This document shows, in pieces, positions 28,261 to 37,400 of a DNA stretch of 64,000 nucleotides; within the stretch, counting starts at the first letter, position 1; each line of letters starts with the position of its first letter. A program made the translations under genes and the position numbers. The notes beneath the pieces are model-generated. The model had not been told where the DNA came from. It ran no database searches and saw only the letters and a list, made by a program, of their open reading frames with translations. The stretch comes from Psychroserpens luteus (GTDB lineage Bacteria; Bacteroidota; Bacteroidia; Flavobacteriales; Flavobacteriaceae): positions 62,001 to 126,000 of the forward strand of contig NZ_JADILU010000005.1 of assembly GCF_015319355.1 (NCBI RefSeq), read 5' to 3'.

Positions 28261-28292
28261 AAAAAATCCGAAACTTGCGTTTCGGATTTTTT
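28261..28292. terminator. Bidirectional rho-independent terminator
   Basis: AAAAAATCCGAAAC and GTTTCGGATTTTTT form a perfect 14-bp hairpin with a TTGC loop. It serves the small secreted gene (plus) and cphA (minus), which converge. Confidence 0.92.
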
Positions 28293-28311
28293 TATGTCAT
28301 AATTTTAAATA

Positions 28312-30954
28312 TTATGAGTCAAAAGTCAATTCTCCTCGAGATTCTTGTTCTTTAAATTTTTGAACTAATTCTAAAGCATCAGGAATCACATCGCTACATA
28401 ATATAATAAGCGATCCTTTGACTGCATTTTTAACTGCATGAGTTATGGCTTCTTTTTCCGAAGGAATAATAGTCGTTTTCTTATTTGGATCTTTCATTTT
28501 AATACCATCATTAAGCATTTTAATGAGTTCCTCTTCTGTTTTACCTCTTAAACGTTTATCCTGACGAATAATGATTTCATCAAACATTTCGGCAGCAATT
28601 GATCCCATTTCGTTATTATCCTCTACCCTTCTATCACCTATTCCTGCTATAATCCCCACTTTTACAGTACACTCTAATTCGTCTGTAAACTTTTGAAGTG
28701 CTCGCATTCCTGCTGGATTATGAGCATAATCTAAAAGAATTGTAAAGTCGTTAAACTCAAACATATTTAAACGTCCAGGTGTTTGCGATGCTGAAGGAAT
28801 AAATGTTTCTAAACCAGCTTTCATATCTTCTATACTTATACCTTGAACATGAGCAGCAAGTACTGCTCCAAGTACATTTTGAATCATGAATTTAGCTTTC
28901 CCTCCATACGTCAACGGAATATTTTCAGCTTTCATTAAGCGCATTTTCCACTCACCTCTACAAATAGTTACCCAACCATTTTCATAAACTGCTGTAATAC
29001 CATTTAAACGTTGCATTGCTTTAATATGTGGATTATTCTCATCCATAGAAAACAACGCTACATTACATTCTAAATTACGTCGCATGTCATAAACTAAATC
29101 ATCATCTGCATTTAAAATGGCATAACCATCGGGTAAAACGGTTTCTGGAATTACCGCTTTCACTTTTGCTAATTGCTCTATGGTATGGATTCCTTTTAAG
29201 CCTAAATGATCTGCAGCAACATTAGTAACTACAGCTACATCACACTTTTTAAATCCTAATCCAGCACGAAGTAATCCACCTCTAGCACATTCTAAAACTG
29301 CAAAATTCACGGTTGGATCTTTAAGTACAAATTCTGCACTTGCAGGTCCTGTACAATCACCTGTCATTAACAATCTGTTTTGAATATAAACACCGTCACT
29401 AGTCGTGTAACCAACACGATAGCCATTCATTTTAGCAATGTGTGCTATTAAACGTGTCGTCGTTGTTTTTCCATTTGTACCTGAGGTTGCAATAATAGGA
29501 ATACGTCCTGTCTCTCCTTTAGTTGGAAATAATTTATCAATTACTGGTGCTGCAACATTTCTTGGTAATCCAGATGTTGGAGCTAAGTGCATTCTAAATC
29601 CTGGCCCAGCATTAACTTCTAAAACTGCACCTCCTGTTTCAGAAAGTGGTTTAGAAATATCTGTGGTCATGATATCGATACCGCAAATATCTAAATCAAT
29701 AATTTTTGAAATACGTTCTGCCATACTTACGTTTGCAGGATGTATAATATCTGTAATATCTTCTGCTGTTCCACCAGTACTTAAATTTGCTGTGTCTTTC
29801 AAAATGAGTCTTTCACCTTCAGCAATAATAGATTCTAAAGTATAACCTGCATCTTTTATTATGGTTTGCGTTAACTCATTTATAGTAATTTTGGTCAATA
29901 CATTTTCATGTCCATAACCACGACGCGGATCACTGTTTACTATATCTATTAATTCTTGAACCGTTGATTTCCCATCTCCAATAACGTGAGCAGGAGTTCT
30001 AATAGCTCCAGCAACTAATCTATTATTAATCACTAATAATCTATAATCTTCTCCTACAATAAATTTTTCTACAATAATTGCTCCACTACGCGAACTGTCT
30101 TTTGCATGATGAAAAGCCACTAAAGCATCATCATAATTTTGAATATCTACAGTAATTCCTCTTCCATGATTTCCATCTACAGGCTTAATAACTAAAGGAT
30201 AACCAACATAGCGACAAGCTTCAGCAAGACTACGTTCTCTTTTAATAATATCACCTCTTGGCACATCAACCTCAGCTTGTTCTAAAAGGTACTTTGTATC
30301 TTCTTTATCACAAGCGATTTCTACACCAATACTACTGGTTTCACTAGTAACAGTCGCTTGAATTCGTTTTTGGTTGGCACCATATCCTAATTGACATAAT
30401 GAGTATTTGTTTAATCTAATCCATGGAATCCCTCTAGCTTCTGCTTCTTCAATAATAGATCCTGTACTTGGTCCTAATCGATCTGCTTCACGAAGTTCGC
30501 GCATTTCTTGAATATCATTTTCCAAATCATATGTTTCTCCACTTATTAGTGCTTCACAAATCCTAACTGCAGATTTAGCTGCAAAACGACCAACACTTTC
30601 TTCCATGTAAGAGAATACAACGTTGTAAACCCCCTCTTCTCCATAACCACGAGTTCTCCCAAAGCCAGTATCCATTCCTGCAAGTGTTTGGATTTCTAGT
30701 GCAATGTGTTCTATAACATGACCCATCCAAGTGCCTTCGTCTACACGCATAAAAAAACCACCTTCACAACCTTCAGAACAACGATGAGAAAACATGGATG
30801 GAAACATTGTCTTTAAACGTTCAGAAAAACCTTCAACTTTATTTGTAGGGTATTCCTCCATTTCTTCTAAATCCAATACCATAACAATAAGTTTATGTCT
30901 TCTTATTGACCAATAGTTTGGACCTCTCATCGCATTTATCTCGCGTATATTCAT
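28312..30954 (-). CDS. cphA: Cyanophycin synthetase CphA
   Basis: The 880-aa enzyme polymerises Asp and Arg into cyanophycin. An N-terminal domain (about 1-160, including RGPNYWSIRRHKLIVM) is followed by an ATP-grasp domain (about 165-485, with VIKPVDGNHGRGITV and VLEVNAGPGFRMH). A Mur ligase-like domain follows, with P-loop SGTNGKTTTT at about residue 493 and LDYAHNPAGMRAL near the end. All three domains of CphA1 are complete and the length is normal. cphB is divergent, 101 bp away, so synthesis and breakdown share one regulatory region. The gene ends at a strong terminator. Confidence 0.96.
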   Translation of the reverse strand: MNIREINAMRGPNYWSIRRHKLIVMVLDLEEMEEYPTNKVEGFSERLKTMFPSMFSHRCSEGCEGGFFMRVDEGTWMGHVIEHIALEIQTLAGMDTGFGRTRGYGEEGVYNVVFSYMEESVGRFAAKSAVRICEALISGETYDLENDIQEMRELREADRLGPSTGSIIEEAEARGIPWIRLNKYSLCQLGYGANQKRIQATVTSETSSIGVEIACDKEDTKYLLEQAEVDVPRGDIIKRERSLAEACRYVGYPLVIKPVDGNHGRGITVDIQNYDDALVAFHHAKDSSRSGAIIVEKFIVGEDYRLLVINNRLVAGAIRTPAHVIGDGKSTVQELIDIVNSDPRRGYGHENVLTKITINELTQTIIKDAGYTLESIIAEGERLILKDTANLSTGGTAEDITDIIHPANVSMAERISKIIDLDICGIDIMTTDISKPLSETGGAVLEVNAGPGFRMHLAPTSGLPRNVAAPVIDKLFPTKGETGRIPIIATSGTNGKTTTTRLIAHIAKMNGYRVGYTTSDGVYIQNRLLMTGDCTGPASAEFVLKDPTVNFAVLECARGGLLRAGLGFKKCDVAVVTNVAADHLGLKGIHTIEQLAKVKAVIPETVLPDGYAILNADDDLVYDMRRNLECNVALFSMDENNPHIKAMQRLNGITAVYENGWVTICRGEWKMRLMKAENIPLTYGGKAKFMIQNVLGAVLAAHVQGISIEDMKAGLETFIPSASQTPGRLNMFEFNDFTILLDYAHNPAGMRALQKFTDELECTVKVGIIAGIGDRRVEDNNEMGSIAAEMFDEIIIRQDKRLRGKTEEELIKMLNDGIKMKDPNKKTTIIPSEKEAITHAVKNAVKGSLIILCSDVIPDALELVQKFKEQESRGELTFDS

Positions 30955-30995
30955 GTTTTGTAGTTTTTTGTTAGTGAAAGATTATAAATATATAA

Positions 30996-31026
30996 ATTTT
31001 TCCCATAAAAAATTAGTTTATTTTTG
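30996..31026 (+). promoter_or_regulatory. Promoter of cphB
   Basis: TATTTTTG at 31019-31026 matches TAnnTTTG exactly, and a T-rich -33 region lies about 18-19 bp upstream. Initiation near 31033 would leave a leader of about 23 nt before the cphB ATG. Confidence 0.5.
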
Positions 31027-31055
31027 TTGCCCAAAACATATGCAATCCCATATTT

Positions 31056-31916
31056 ATGCTGAAGAATAAAGGAACACTAATTCCCATTGGTGGAAATGAA
31101 GATAAAGGAATAGAAGAGAGCGAACAATACACTCTAGAGTTCATTGATGAAGGTATTTTATTTCATGTTGTAAGAGAAGCTGGAGGAACAGATGCTAATA
31201 TTGTTGTAATTCCCACAGCATCAAGTATTCCTGTAGAAGTAGGAGAAAATTATTTAGAAGCTTTTTCTACTTTAGGGTGCAAAAACGTCACTGTTTTAGA
31301 TATTAGAAGCAAAAAAGACTCTGAAAAACAAGCGTCTATAGATTTAATAAAATCTGCTAATTGCATTATGTTTTCTGGTGGTGATCAATCCAAAATCACT
31401 GATAAAATAGGTGGTACAGAAATCCATGAGATTATAAAACACCGTTATAAAAACGAAAAAGGTTTTGTTGTCGCTGGTACAAGTGCTGGAGCAATGATGA
31501 TGTCTCAAGAAATGATTGCTGGAGGAAGTGCCACAGAAGCATTTATCAAAGGCGCTGTAACCATGTACAAAGGTTTAGGTTTAATTCCAGGCCTAATTAT
31601 AGATACACACTTTATTAAACGTGGTCGTTTTGGTAGAATTTCTGAAGCTGTAGCCCAATTTCCAAAACTTATTGGTATTGGACTAGCTGAAGACACTGGT
31701 ATGATTATTAAGAATAATAAATGTCGCGTTATTGGCTCTGGAATGGTTATTATTTTTGATGGCAGACGTTTAAGACATAATAAACATAAAGAATTAAAAA
31801 CAGGTACTCCAATGTCTCTAACTGGCATGCGCACCCATATTTTATCTAATGGAGACCGTTTTCATATTGACAAGAAAAAAGTGAAAGTGCTACCTATAGA
31901 AGCGCCTTTCATCTAG
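31056..31916 (+). CDS. cphB: Cyanophycinase CphB
   Basis: The 286-aa serine peptidase of family S51 cleaves cyanophycin to beta-Asp-Arg dipeptides. It opens with GTLIPIGGNEDKG, has FSGGDQSKI, and carries the nucleophile Ser143 in VVAGTSAGAMMMS. The motif DTHFIKRGRFGRI follows, close to known cyanophycinases. No signal peptide is seen, so it acts inside the cell on stored polymer. It diverges from cphA. Downstream on the same strand are a secreted small protein and an HTTM-like protein, and then the convergent isoaspartyl peptidase that can split the released dipeptide. Confidence 0.96.
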   Translation: MLKNKGTLIPIGGNEDKGIEESEQYTLEFIDEGILFHVVREAGGTDANIVVIPTASSIPVEVGENYLEAFSTLGCKNVTVLDIRSKKDSEKQASIDLIKSANCIMFSGGDQSKITDKIGGTEIHEIIKHRYKNEKGFVVAGTSAGAMMMSQEMIAGGSATEAFIKGAVTMYKGLGLIPGLIIDTHFIKRGRFGRISEAVAQFPKLIGIGLAEDTGMIIKNNKCRVIGSGMVIIFDGRRLRHNKHKELKTGTPMSLTGMRTHILSNGDRFHIDKKKVKVLPIEAPFI

Positions 31917-31958
31917 TTTTTTTGATAATCATTTCAATTTCTTGTAGATTTAAATCTT

Positions 31959-32300
31959 ATGAAAACTAGATTTTTCTTCGGAATTATTTTTCTCTTACTC
32001 CAAGTAGGTGGCATTGCTTATGCACGATTTGTTCCCGAACGTTTTTTTTGTTGGGCACCTTATGACAGTCACACACTGTTTGAAACCTTAGTAACCATTG
32101 ACGGAAAAACACTAACACAACAAGAAGCCGAAGCACGCTACAAATACAAAATGAGAGGCTGGGAACAACGCTCAATAGACAATGTTTTCTCACTCATTTC
32201 TCAATATGAAGATACTTATGGCAAGGATGACAATGCTAAAGTAACAGTGAAATATTCTACTAATGGTCACCCAGAAAAAGAATGGACATATAAACGATGA
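31959..32300 (+). CDS. Small exported protein paired with the HTTM-like protein
   Basis: A 113-aa protein with an N-terminal hydrophobic segment (MKTRFFFGIIFLLLQVGGIAYA). This is followed by FVPERFFCWAPYDSHT and a region with basic and acidic residues, ending KEWTYKR. The fold and function are not recognised. Its stop overlaps the ATG of the next gene in ATGA, so translation is coupled. The pair probably works together at the membrane. It lies 42 bp after cphB, and co-transcription with cphB is likely though unproven. Confidence 0.75.
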   Translation: MKTRFFFGIIFLLLQVGGIAYARFVPERFFCWAPYDSHTLFETLVTIDGKTLTQQEAEARYKYKMRGWEQRSIDNVFSLISQYEDTYGKDDNAKVTVKYSTNGHPEKEWTYKR

Positions 32301-33394
32301 ACAATCTCGCAGCTTTTATAGTACGACCATTTCAGTTTGTAGGCACAAAAATGCATCCTAATGTATTATTGATGTGTAAACTCTTAGTTATACTTTTAGT
32401 CACACATCATTTATTTTTTAAAATTGCAGACCCATTTATTCCTTTTATTCCTGCTCTTGACAGTTTTAACAACTATCCAAATCTCTTTAACTACACATTA
32501 AAAACGTTATTTGCTCTAAGTGCTTTTAGCTTATTTTTTAATATCAAAGTGAGAACTGCTAGTTTGGTCATTGGCTTAGTAGTTATACTAAATATTTTAG
32601 CATCTAAACCCTTGTTTTTCAATCATACGTTTATTTGTGCATGCGCACTTATTTTGGCTGGATTATCAAATAGCAAACAACCTCCTTATCTATTTATTTT
32701 TCAATTGAGCTTGGTTTATTTTGGTGCTTCAATCAATAAATTTTTAGAGCCAGATTGGTGGTCTGGAGCATTCATGGACACTTGGTTAAGAAGCGCAAGA
32801 GAAAACCCAGTATATCTATATGTATCGCAATTATTTCCAGATTTAGTTCTAGCAAAACTATTGTCTTATATCGCTATGTTTACAGAGTTTGGTATTGCAA
32901 TCATGATTCTATTTAAAAGAAAACGCTCCTTAACAATATGGTTTATCATCATTTTTCATACCACCTTATTTACGCTTACTTCTTTTAGATTCGGACATTT
33001 CTTAGAATCACTAGTCCTCATTTTATTGGTGTTTCTAAACCTTCCGAAGAAAAAATTAATTATCAATTATAAAGCTGAAAGTTTAAACCTTTTAAAACGG
33101 TTCTTTACATTATTAGATGTTGATAAGAAGCAAATTTGGTCACCAATGCCTTCAGAAAACACCCATTGGTTAAGTTTGAAAACAGAAAACGAAACGCTAT
33201 ATAATCATAAAGCCTTAAAAGACATTTTACTCTACACACCTAATGTTTTCATGTTATTAATAATTTTAGACATTATCATTTACATCATTCTTTATAATCA
33301 CAGGACGACACTATTTATCACCAATGCCATCTTTGTTTGGGCAATGATATTCTATTTTATTCCTATAAATTGGAAGCGTCAAAAAAAGCAATAA
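32297..33394 (+). CDS. HTTM-like multi-pass membrane protein
   Basis: A 365-aa protein with about eight to nine transmembrane helices and a soluble stretch near residues 250-310. The region LVYFGASINKFLEPDWWSG and then MFTEFGIAIMILFKRKR resembles the HTTM/vitamin K-dependent gamma-carboxylase-like membrane family, but enzymatic residues cannot be assigned with confidence. It overlaps the small exported gene by 4 bp. No function can be given. The placement between cphB and the isoaspartyl peptidase may be chance or may reflect a link to dipeptide or amino-acid handling. Confidence 0.7.
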   Translation: MNNLAAFIVRPFQFVGTKMHPNVLLMCKLLVILLVTHHLFFKIADPFIPFIPALDSFNNYPNLFNYTLKTLFALSAFSLFFNIKVRTASLVIGLVVILNILASKPLFFNHTFICACALILAGLSNSKQPPYLFIFQLSLVYFGASINKFLEPDWWSGAFMDTWLRSARENPVYLYVSQLFPDLVLAKLLSYIAMFTEFGIAIMILFKRKRSLTIWFIIIFHTTLFTLTSFRFGHFLESLVLILLVFLNLPKKKLIINYKAESLNLLKRFFTLLDVDKKQIWSPMPSENTHWLSLKTENETLYNHKALKDILLYTPNVFMLLIILDIIIYIILYNHRTTLFITNAIFVWAMIFYFIPINWKRQKKQ

Positions 33395-34324
33395 TTATTT
33401 ATAAATCGCGATAAGTTCTTTTCCTTCGGAAGTTTTACTCGCACGATACATTCCTTCAGTATTAAAAGGCATTGCAATATCCCCTTTAGTGTCAACCGCA
33501 ATTAAACCACCATCACCACCAATTTCCAGAATACGTTTATTGATAACTTCGTTAGAAGCCTCCTGCACACTCATGTTTTTATGCTCCATTAAACAAGCCA
33601 CATCATAAGCAACAACTCCTCTAATAAAAAACTCACCACTTCCTGTACATGAAATAGCACACGTTTTATTATTAGCATAATTTCCTGCACCAATCATCGG
33701 ACTATCACCAACGCGTCCCCATTTTTTATTGGTCATTCCACCAGTTGACGTTGCTGCAGCAATATTTCCGTTTTGATCGCAAGCTACTGCTCCAACGGTT
33801 CCAAATTTTGAATCTTTTTTTGTAGCATGATCCAATTGAAAACTATCTGTATCCTTAATTTCTAACCATTGCTTATGACGAAATTCATCATAGAAATAAG
33901 AAGGCTCTTCTAGTTTATAATCCAATTCTTTAGCAAATTGCATTGCACCTTCTCCAGCTAAAAAAACATGTTCGCTTTTTTCCATCACATCACGAGAAAG
34001 GCTCACAGGATTTTTAATGCCAGTAATTAAACTTACTCCTCCAGCATTTAGCGTTTTACCGTCCATAATACTGGCATCCATTTCATGAGATCCTGTAGCA
34101 GTAAAAACTGATCCTTTTCCTGCATTAAATAATGGAGAATCCTCTAAAACCTGAACCGCTTTTTCAACTGCATCAACAGCTGTTCCTCCGTTTTCAAGAA
34201 TAGTATACCCTTGATCTAAAGCATTTTTTAAATCTGCTCGGTATTTTGCCTCCAATTCTGAAGTCATCATACCTTTTACTAAAGTTCCTGCGCCTCCATG
34301 GATGGCTATTGAAAATGTGTTCAT
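33395..34324 (-). CDS. Isoaspartyl peptidase/L-asparaginase (plant-type, Ntn-hydrolase)
   Basis: A 309-aa autoprocessing Ntn-hydrolase. The N-terminal motif SIAIHGGAGTL, the [23 protein letters not shown] region and the nucleophile Thr176 in SKFGTVGAVACD are all present. GRVGDSPMIGAG and CTGSGEFFIRG complete the active site. This family hydrolyses beta-aspartyl dipeptides, which matches beta-Asp-Arg released by CphB, so it probably completes cyanophycin breakdown to Asp and Arg. No signal peptide. The ATG at 34324 is preferred to a GTG one codon earlier. A TATTTTTG promoter box lies at 34344-34351. A broken partial copy lies at 40937-41400. Confidence 0.94.
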   Translation of the reverse strand: MNTFSIAIHGGAGTLVKGMMTSELEAKYRADLKNALDQGYTILENGGTAVDAVEKAVQVLEDSPLFNAGKGSVFTATGSHEMDASIMDGKTLNAGGVSLITGIKNPVSLSRDVMEKSEHVFLAGEGAMQFAKELDYKLEEPSYFYDEFRHKQWLEIKDTDSFQLDHATKKDSKFGTVGAVACDQNGNIAAATSTGGMTNKKWGRVGDSPMIGAGNYANNKTCAISCTGSGEFFIRGVVAYDVACLMEHKNMSVQEASNEVINKRILEIGGDGGLIAVDTKGDIAMPFNTEGMYRASKTSEGKELIAIYK

Positions 34325-34343
34325 CACTTTAAATTTTAAAATT

Positions 34344-34351
34344 CAAAAATA
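34344..34351 (-). promoter_or_regulatory. -7 promoter element of the isoaspartyl peptidase gene
   Basis: TATTTTTG on the minus strand matches the Bacteroidota -7 consensus, 20 bp upstream of the ATG. The same -7 sequence lies before cphB. No strong -33 box is seen. Confidence 0.5.
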
Positions 34352-34442
34352 CACTTTAGTTTCTATTATTTTAATAAAAATGAATCAACTATCTATTAAC
34401 TAAAAAATTGTATTTTTATAACATAACACCTTAAATAAATCA

Positions 34443-37400
34443 ATGAAAACTAGTTGTTTAGCTGTGCTCTTTTTAATCTTAACTAGTTGGAACATTTTAC
34501 ATGCACAAGACTATACGTTTTATCATTATGGACTAGATGACGGATTGTCTCAAGAAACAGTTAGAAGTATCTTAAAAGATGAAAATGGTTTTTTATGGCT
34601 TGGAACACAGGATGGGTTAAATAGATTTGACGGAACCTCTTTTAAAGTCTACAAAAATCAAAAAAAAGATAGTTTATCAATTTCTGGAAATTTTATTAAT
34701 ACACTAGTTGAGGATAATAACAATAATATATGGATTGGAACTAATGATAATGGTATTTGTATTTATGACTCTAACTTAAATAGTTTTAAAAAAACTATAA
34801 TAAAAAAAGGTAATTGTACTAGCTTATCTAAAATGTCTAATGGTAGTATTATTGCCACTATTTTGAATCAAGGCATTGTTGTTTTTGAAAAGAAAAATGA
34901 TAATTACCATCCTTTTATAATTACAAAAGCTAATAATGAACAACTACAATTTAACACAAGTTTCATAAACCATGATTCCTTATTTGTTAGCACAAATGAA
35001 GGTCGAGTCTTTGTTATAAGAAACATACTTGATGATAACAGAGTCTTTGATGAAATTAAACTAGGTAATTCTGTTGGTGTAATAAATACAATATTTATAA
35101 AAGACGACACATTATGGTTAGGGACTTCTAATGGATTATTTGCATTTAATCAGAAAACAAAATCACTCAATAAAATAGAATTAGAGTCTAATGAAAAGTC
35201 CGAAAAATTAAATATTGAATCCATTAATTTTTACAATAATGTGTTCTACTTAGGAACGTTTAATGGTCTTTTTATTGCTAAAAATTTTAATGATCTTAAA
35301 TTTGAAACTATCACCACATACAAGGGAGAACAAAAACATAGTAACTCCATTTCCTCTAATAGAGTTTACGATACATTTACTGATGGTAATTTACTTTGGA
35401 TAGGAACAAATAATTTGGATGTTGTTCCTTTAAAAAAACCCGTATTTAAAACTATTAACACCAATTCTGAAATAGCTCTTAACAATAGTTTTATTTTATC
35501 TTTCGCTAAAAACGATGAGTACTTATTTGTTGGTACTCGTAAAGGTATTAATTGTATTAACAGCAAAGATGAAGTTACCCAAATTACAAAAGAAAACACA
35601 AACAACACATTCGCTTTTAATGTTATAAGAGCCATGGCTATTGATCAAGATAACAACTTGTGGGTTGCCACCATCAAGGGCGTTTCTATAATAGATCTTA
35701 AAAATTTTAATCCAAAAAAACCTAACATAATTAGTATCTATCATGACGAAACTAATTTATCTTCCTTAAGCTCAAATGCAACTAGAGGAGTTTATATAGA
35801 CCACAATAATAATGTTTGGATTGCTACTTATGGAGGTGGAATAAATAGATTCACGGGTAACTTAAAAGAGGATACACTAACATTCGAAAATTATAAAAGC
35901 GACATTCAGTCTAATTCTATAAGTTCTGACTTTACCTATAATATATCCCAAGACAAGGATTTAAATTATTGGATCACTTCAGAAGATGGTCTAAATAAAC
36001 TAACATTTGAAACCTCTAATTATTCGCAACCAAAATTCACCAACTATTATCACGACATAAACGATGCTAATAGTATAAGTAGCAACACGACCTTACATAC
36101 TTGGCATGATGAAAACCAAATTTTATGGATTGCTACACAAGATGGTTTTAATAAGTTTGACCCAAAAAAAAACACGTTTAAGCGTTATGATGAAGAAAAT
36201 GGTTTAACAAACACCTTTGTTTACAGTATTACTGAAGATAAATCTCATAATTTATGGTTGACAACAAATGGTGGTCTTTTTAAATTTGATAAAAATTCTG
36301 AGAAGTTCACCAATTATAATCAACGCGATGGTGTACAAAGTTCAGAGTTCAACTTAGGCGCTCATTATTATGATAAAGATTCTAACCAAGTCTATGTTGG
36401 TGGCATTAGTGGCTTTAATATTTTTGACCCAAACAAAGTCTCAGAACTAGATGTTGAGGGTAATATCACATTTACATCATTAAGAGTAAAAGATAAAGAA
36501 ATAAGTCCATCAACCCATCCGTCTATACTAAATGAAAGTATTACTAAGACAGATGAGATTACTTTACACGACAGAGATTTCCCGTGTTACATTAGCTTTT
36601 CAGATTTAGATTTACGTCCCAATAAAAACAATCAATTTATTTATGCTTTAAATGATAATGAATGGAACGACTTAAGAGATACCAGAGAAATTCAACTATT
36701 AGAATTACCTAAAGGAAATCATGTTCTCCAAATACAGGGAAAATCTCGTAATAAAGTTTGGAGTACATCGCCTTTGCAACTAAAAATAAAAGTAATACCT
36801 CCTTGGTACAAGAGTAACTTTATGTATTGTTTATATATACTTGCTTTTTTAGCTCTTGTATATATATTTTATCGTTTAAGCTTACAAAAACAAATTGCTA
36901 ATCAAGAGTCTAAACGTTTACAGGAATTAGACAATTTAAAATCCCGTTTCATCACAAATATCACACATGAATTTAGAACACCTTTAACAATAATTCTTGG
37001 TTATTTAGATAATTTAAAAGAACGCTTTTCTAGTAAAGACGATGTTAATTCCTCATTGAACACCATAGAACAAAGCAGTAACAGCTTGCTTAATTTAGTC
37101 AACCAAATGCTAGATTTAGCCAAGCTAGAAAAAGGACAACTTAACTTAAATTTAATTCAGAATGATATTGTAGCCTACTCAAAACATATTGTCGATAGTT
37201 TTTTAAGCATTGCTCCAGACAAGAAAATTGAATTAAAATTTAGTGCCAATCCAGACAAAATTCTTATGGATTATGATGCCGAAAAATGGCGTCAAATTCT
37301 TTCTAATTTAATTTCCAATGCCTTAAAATTTTCGTCTAAAGATTCCGAACTCAAAATAGACATTACCAAAATAGAAAAGAATACGCTTCGAGTAAAAGTC

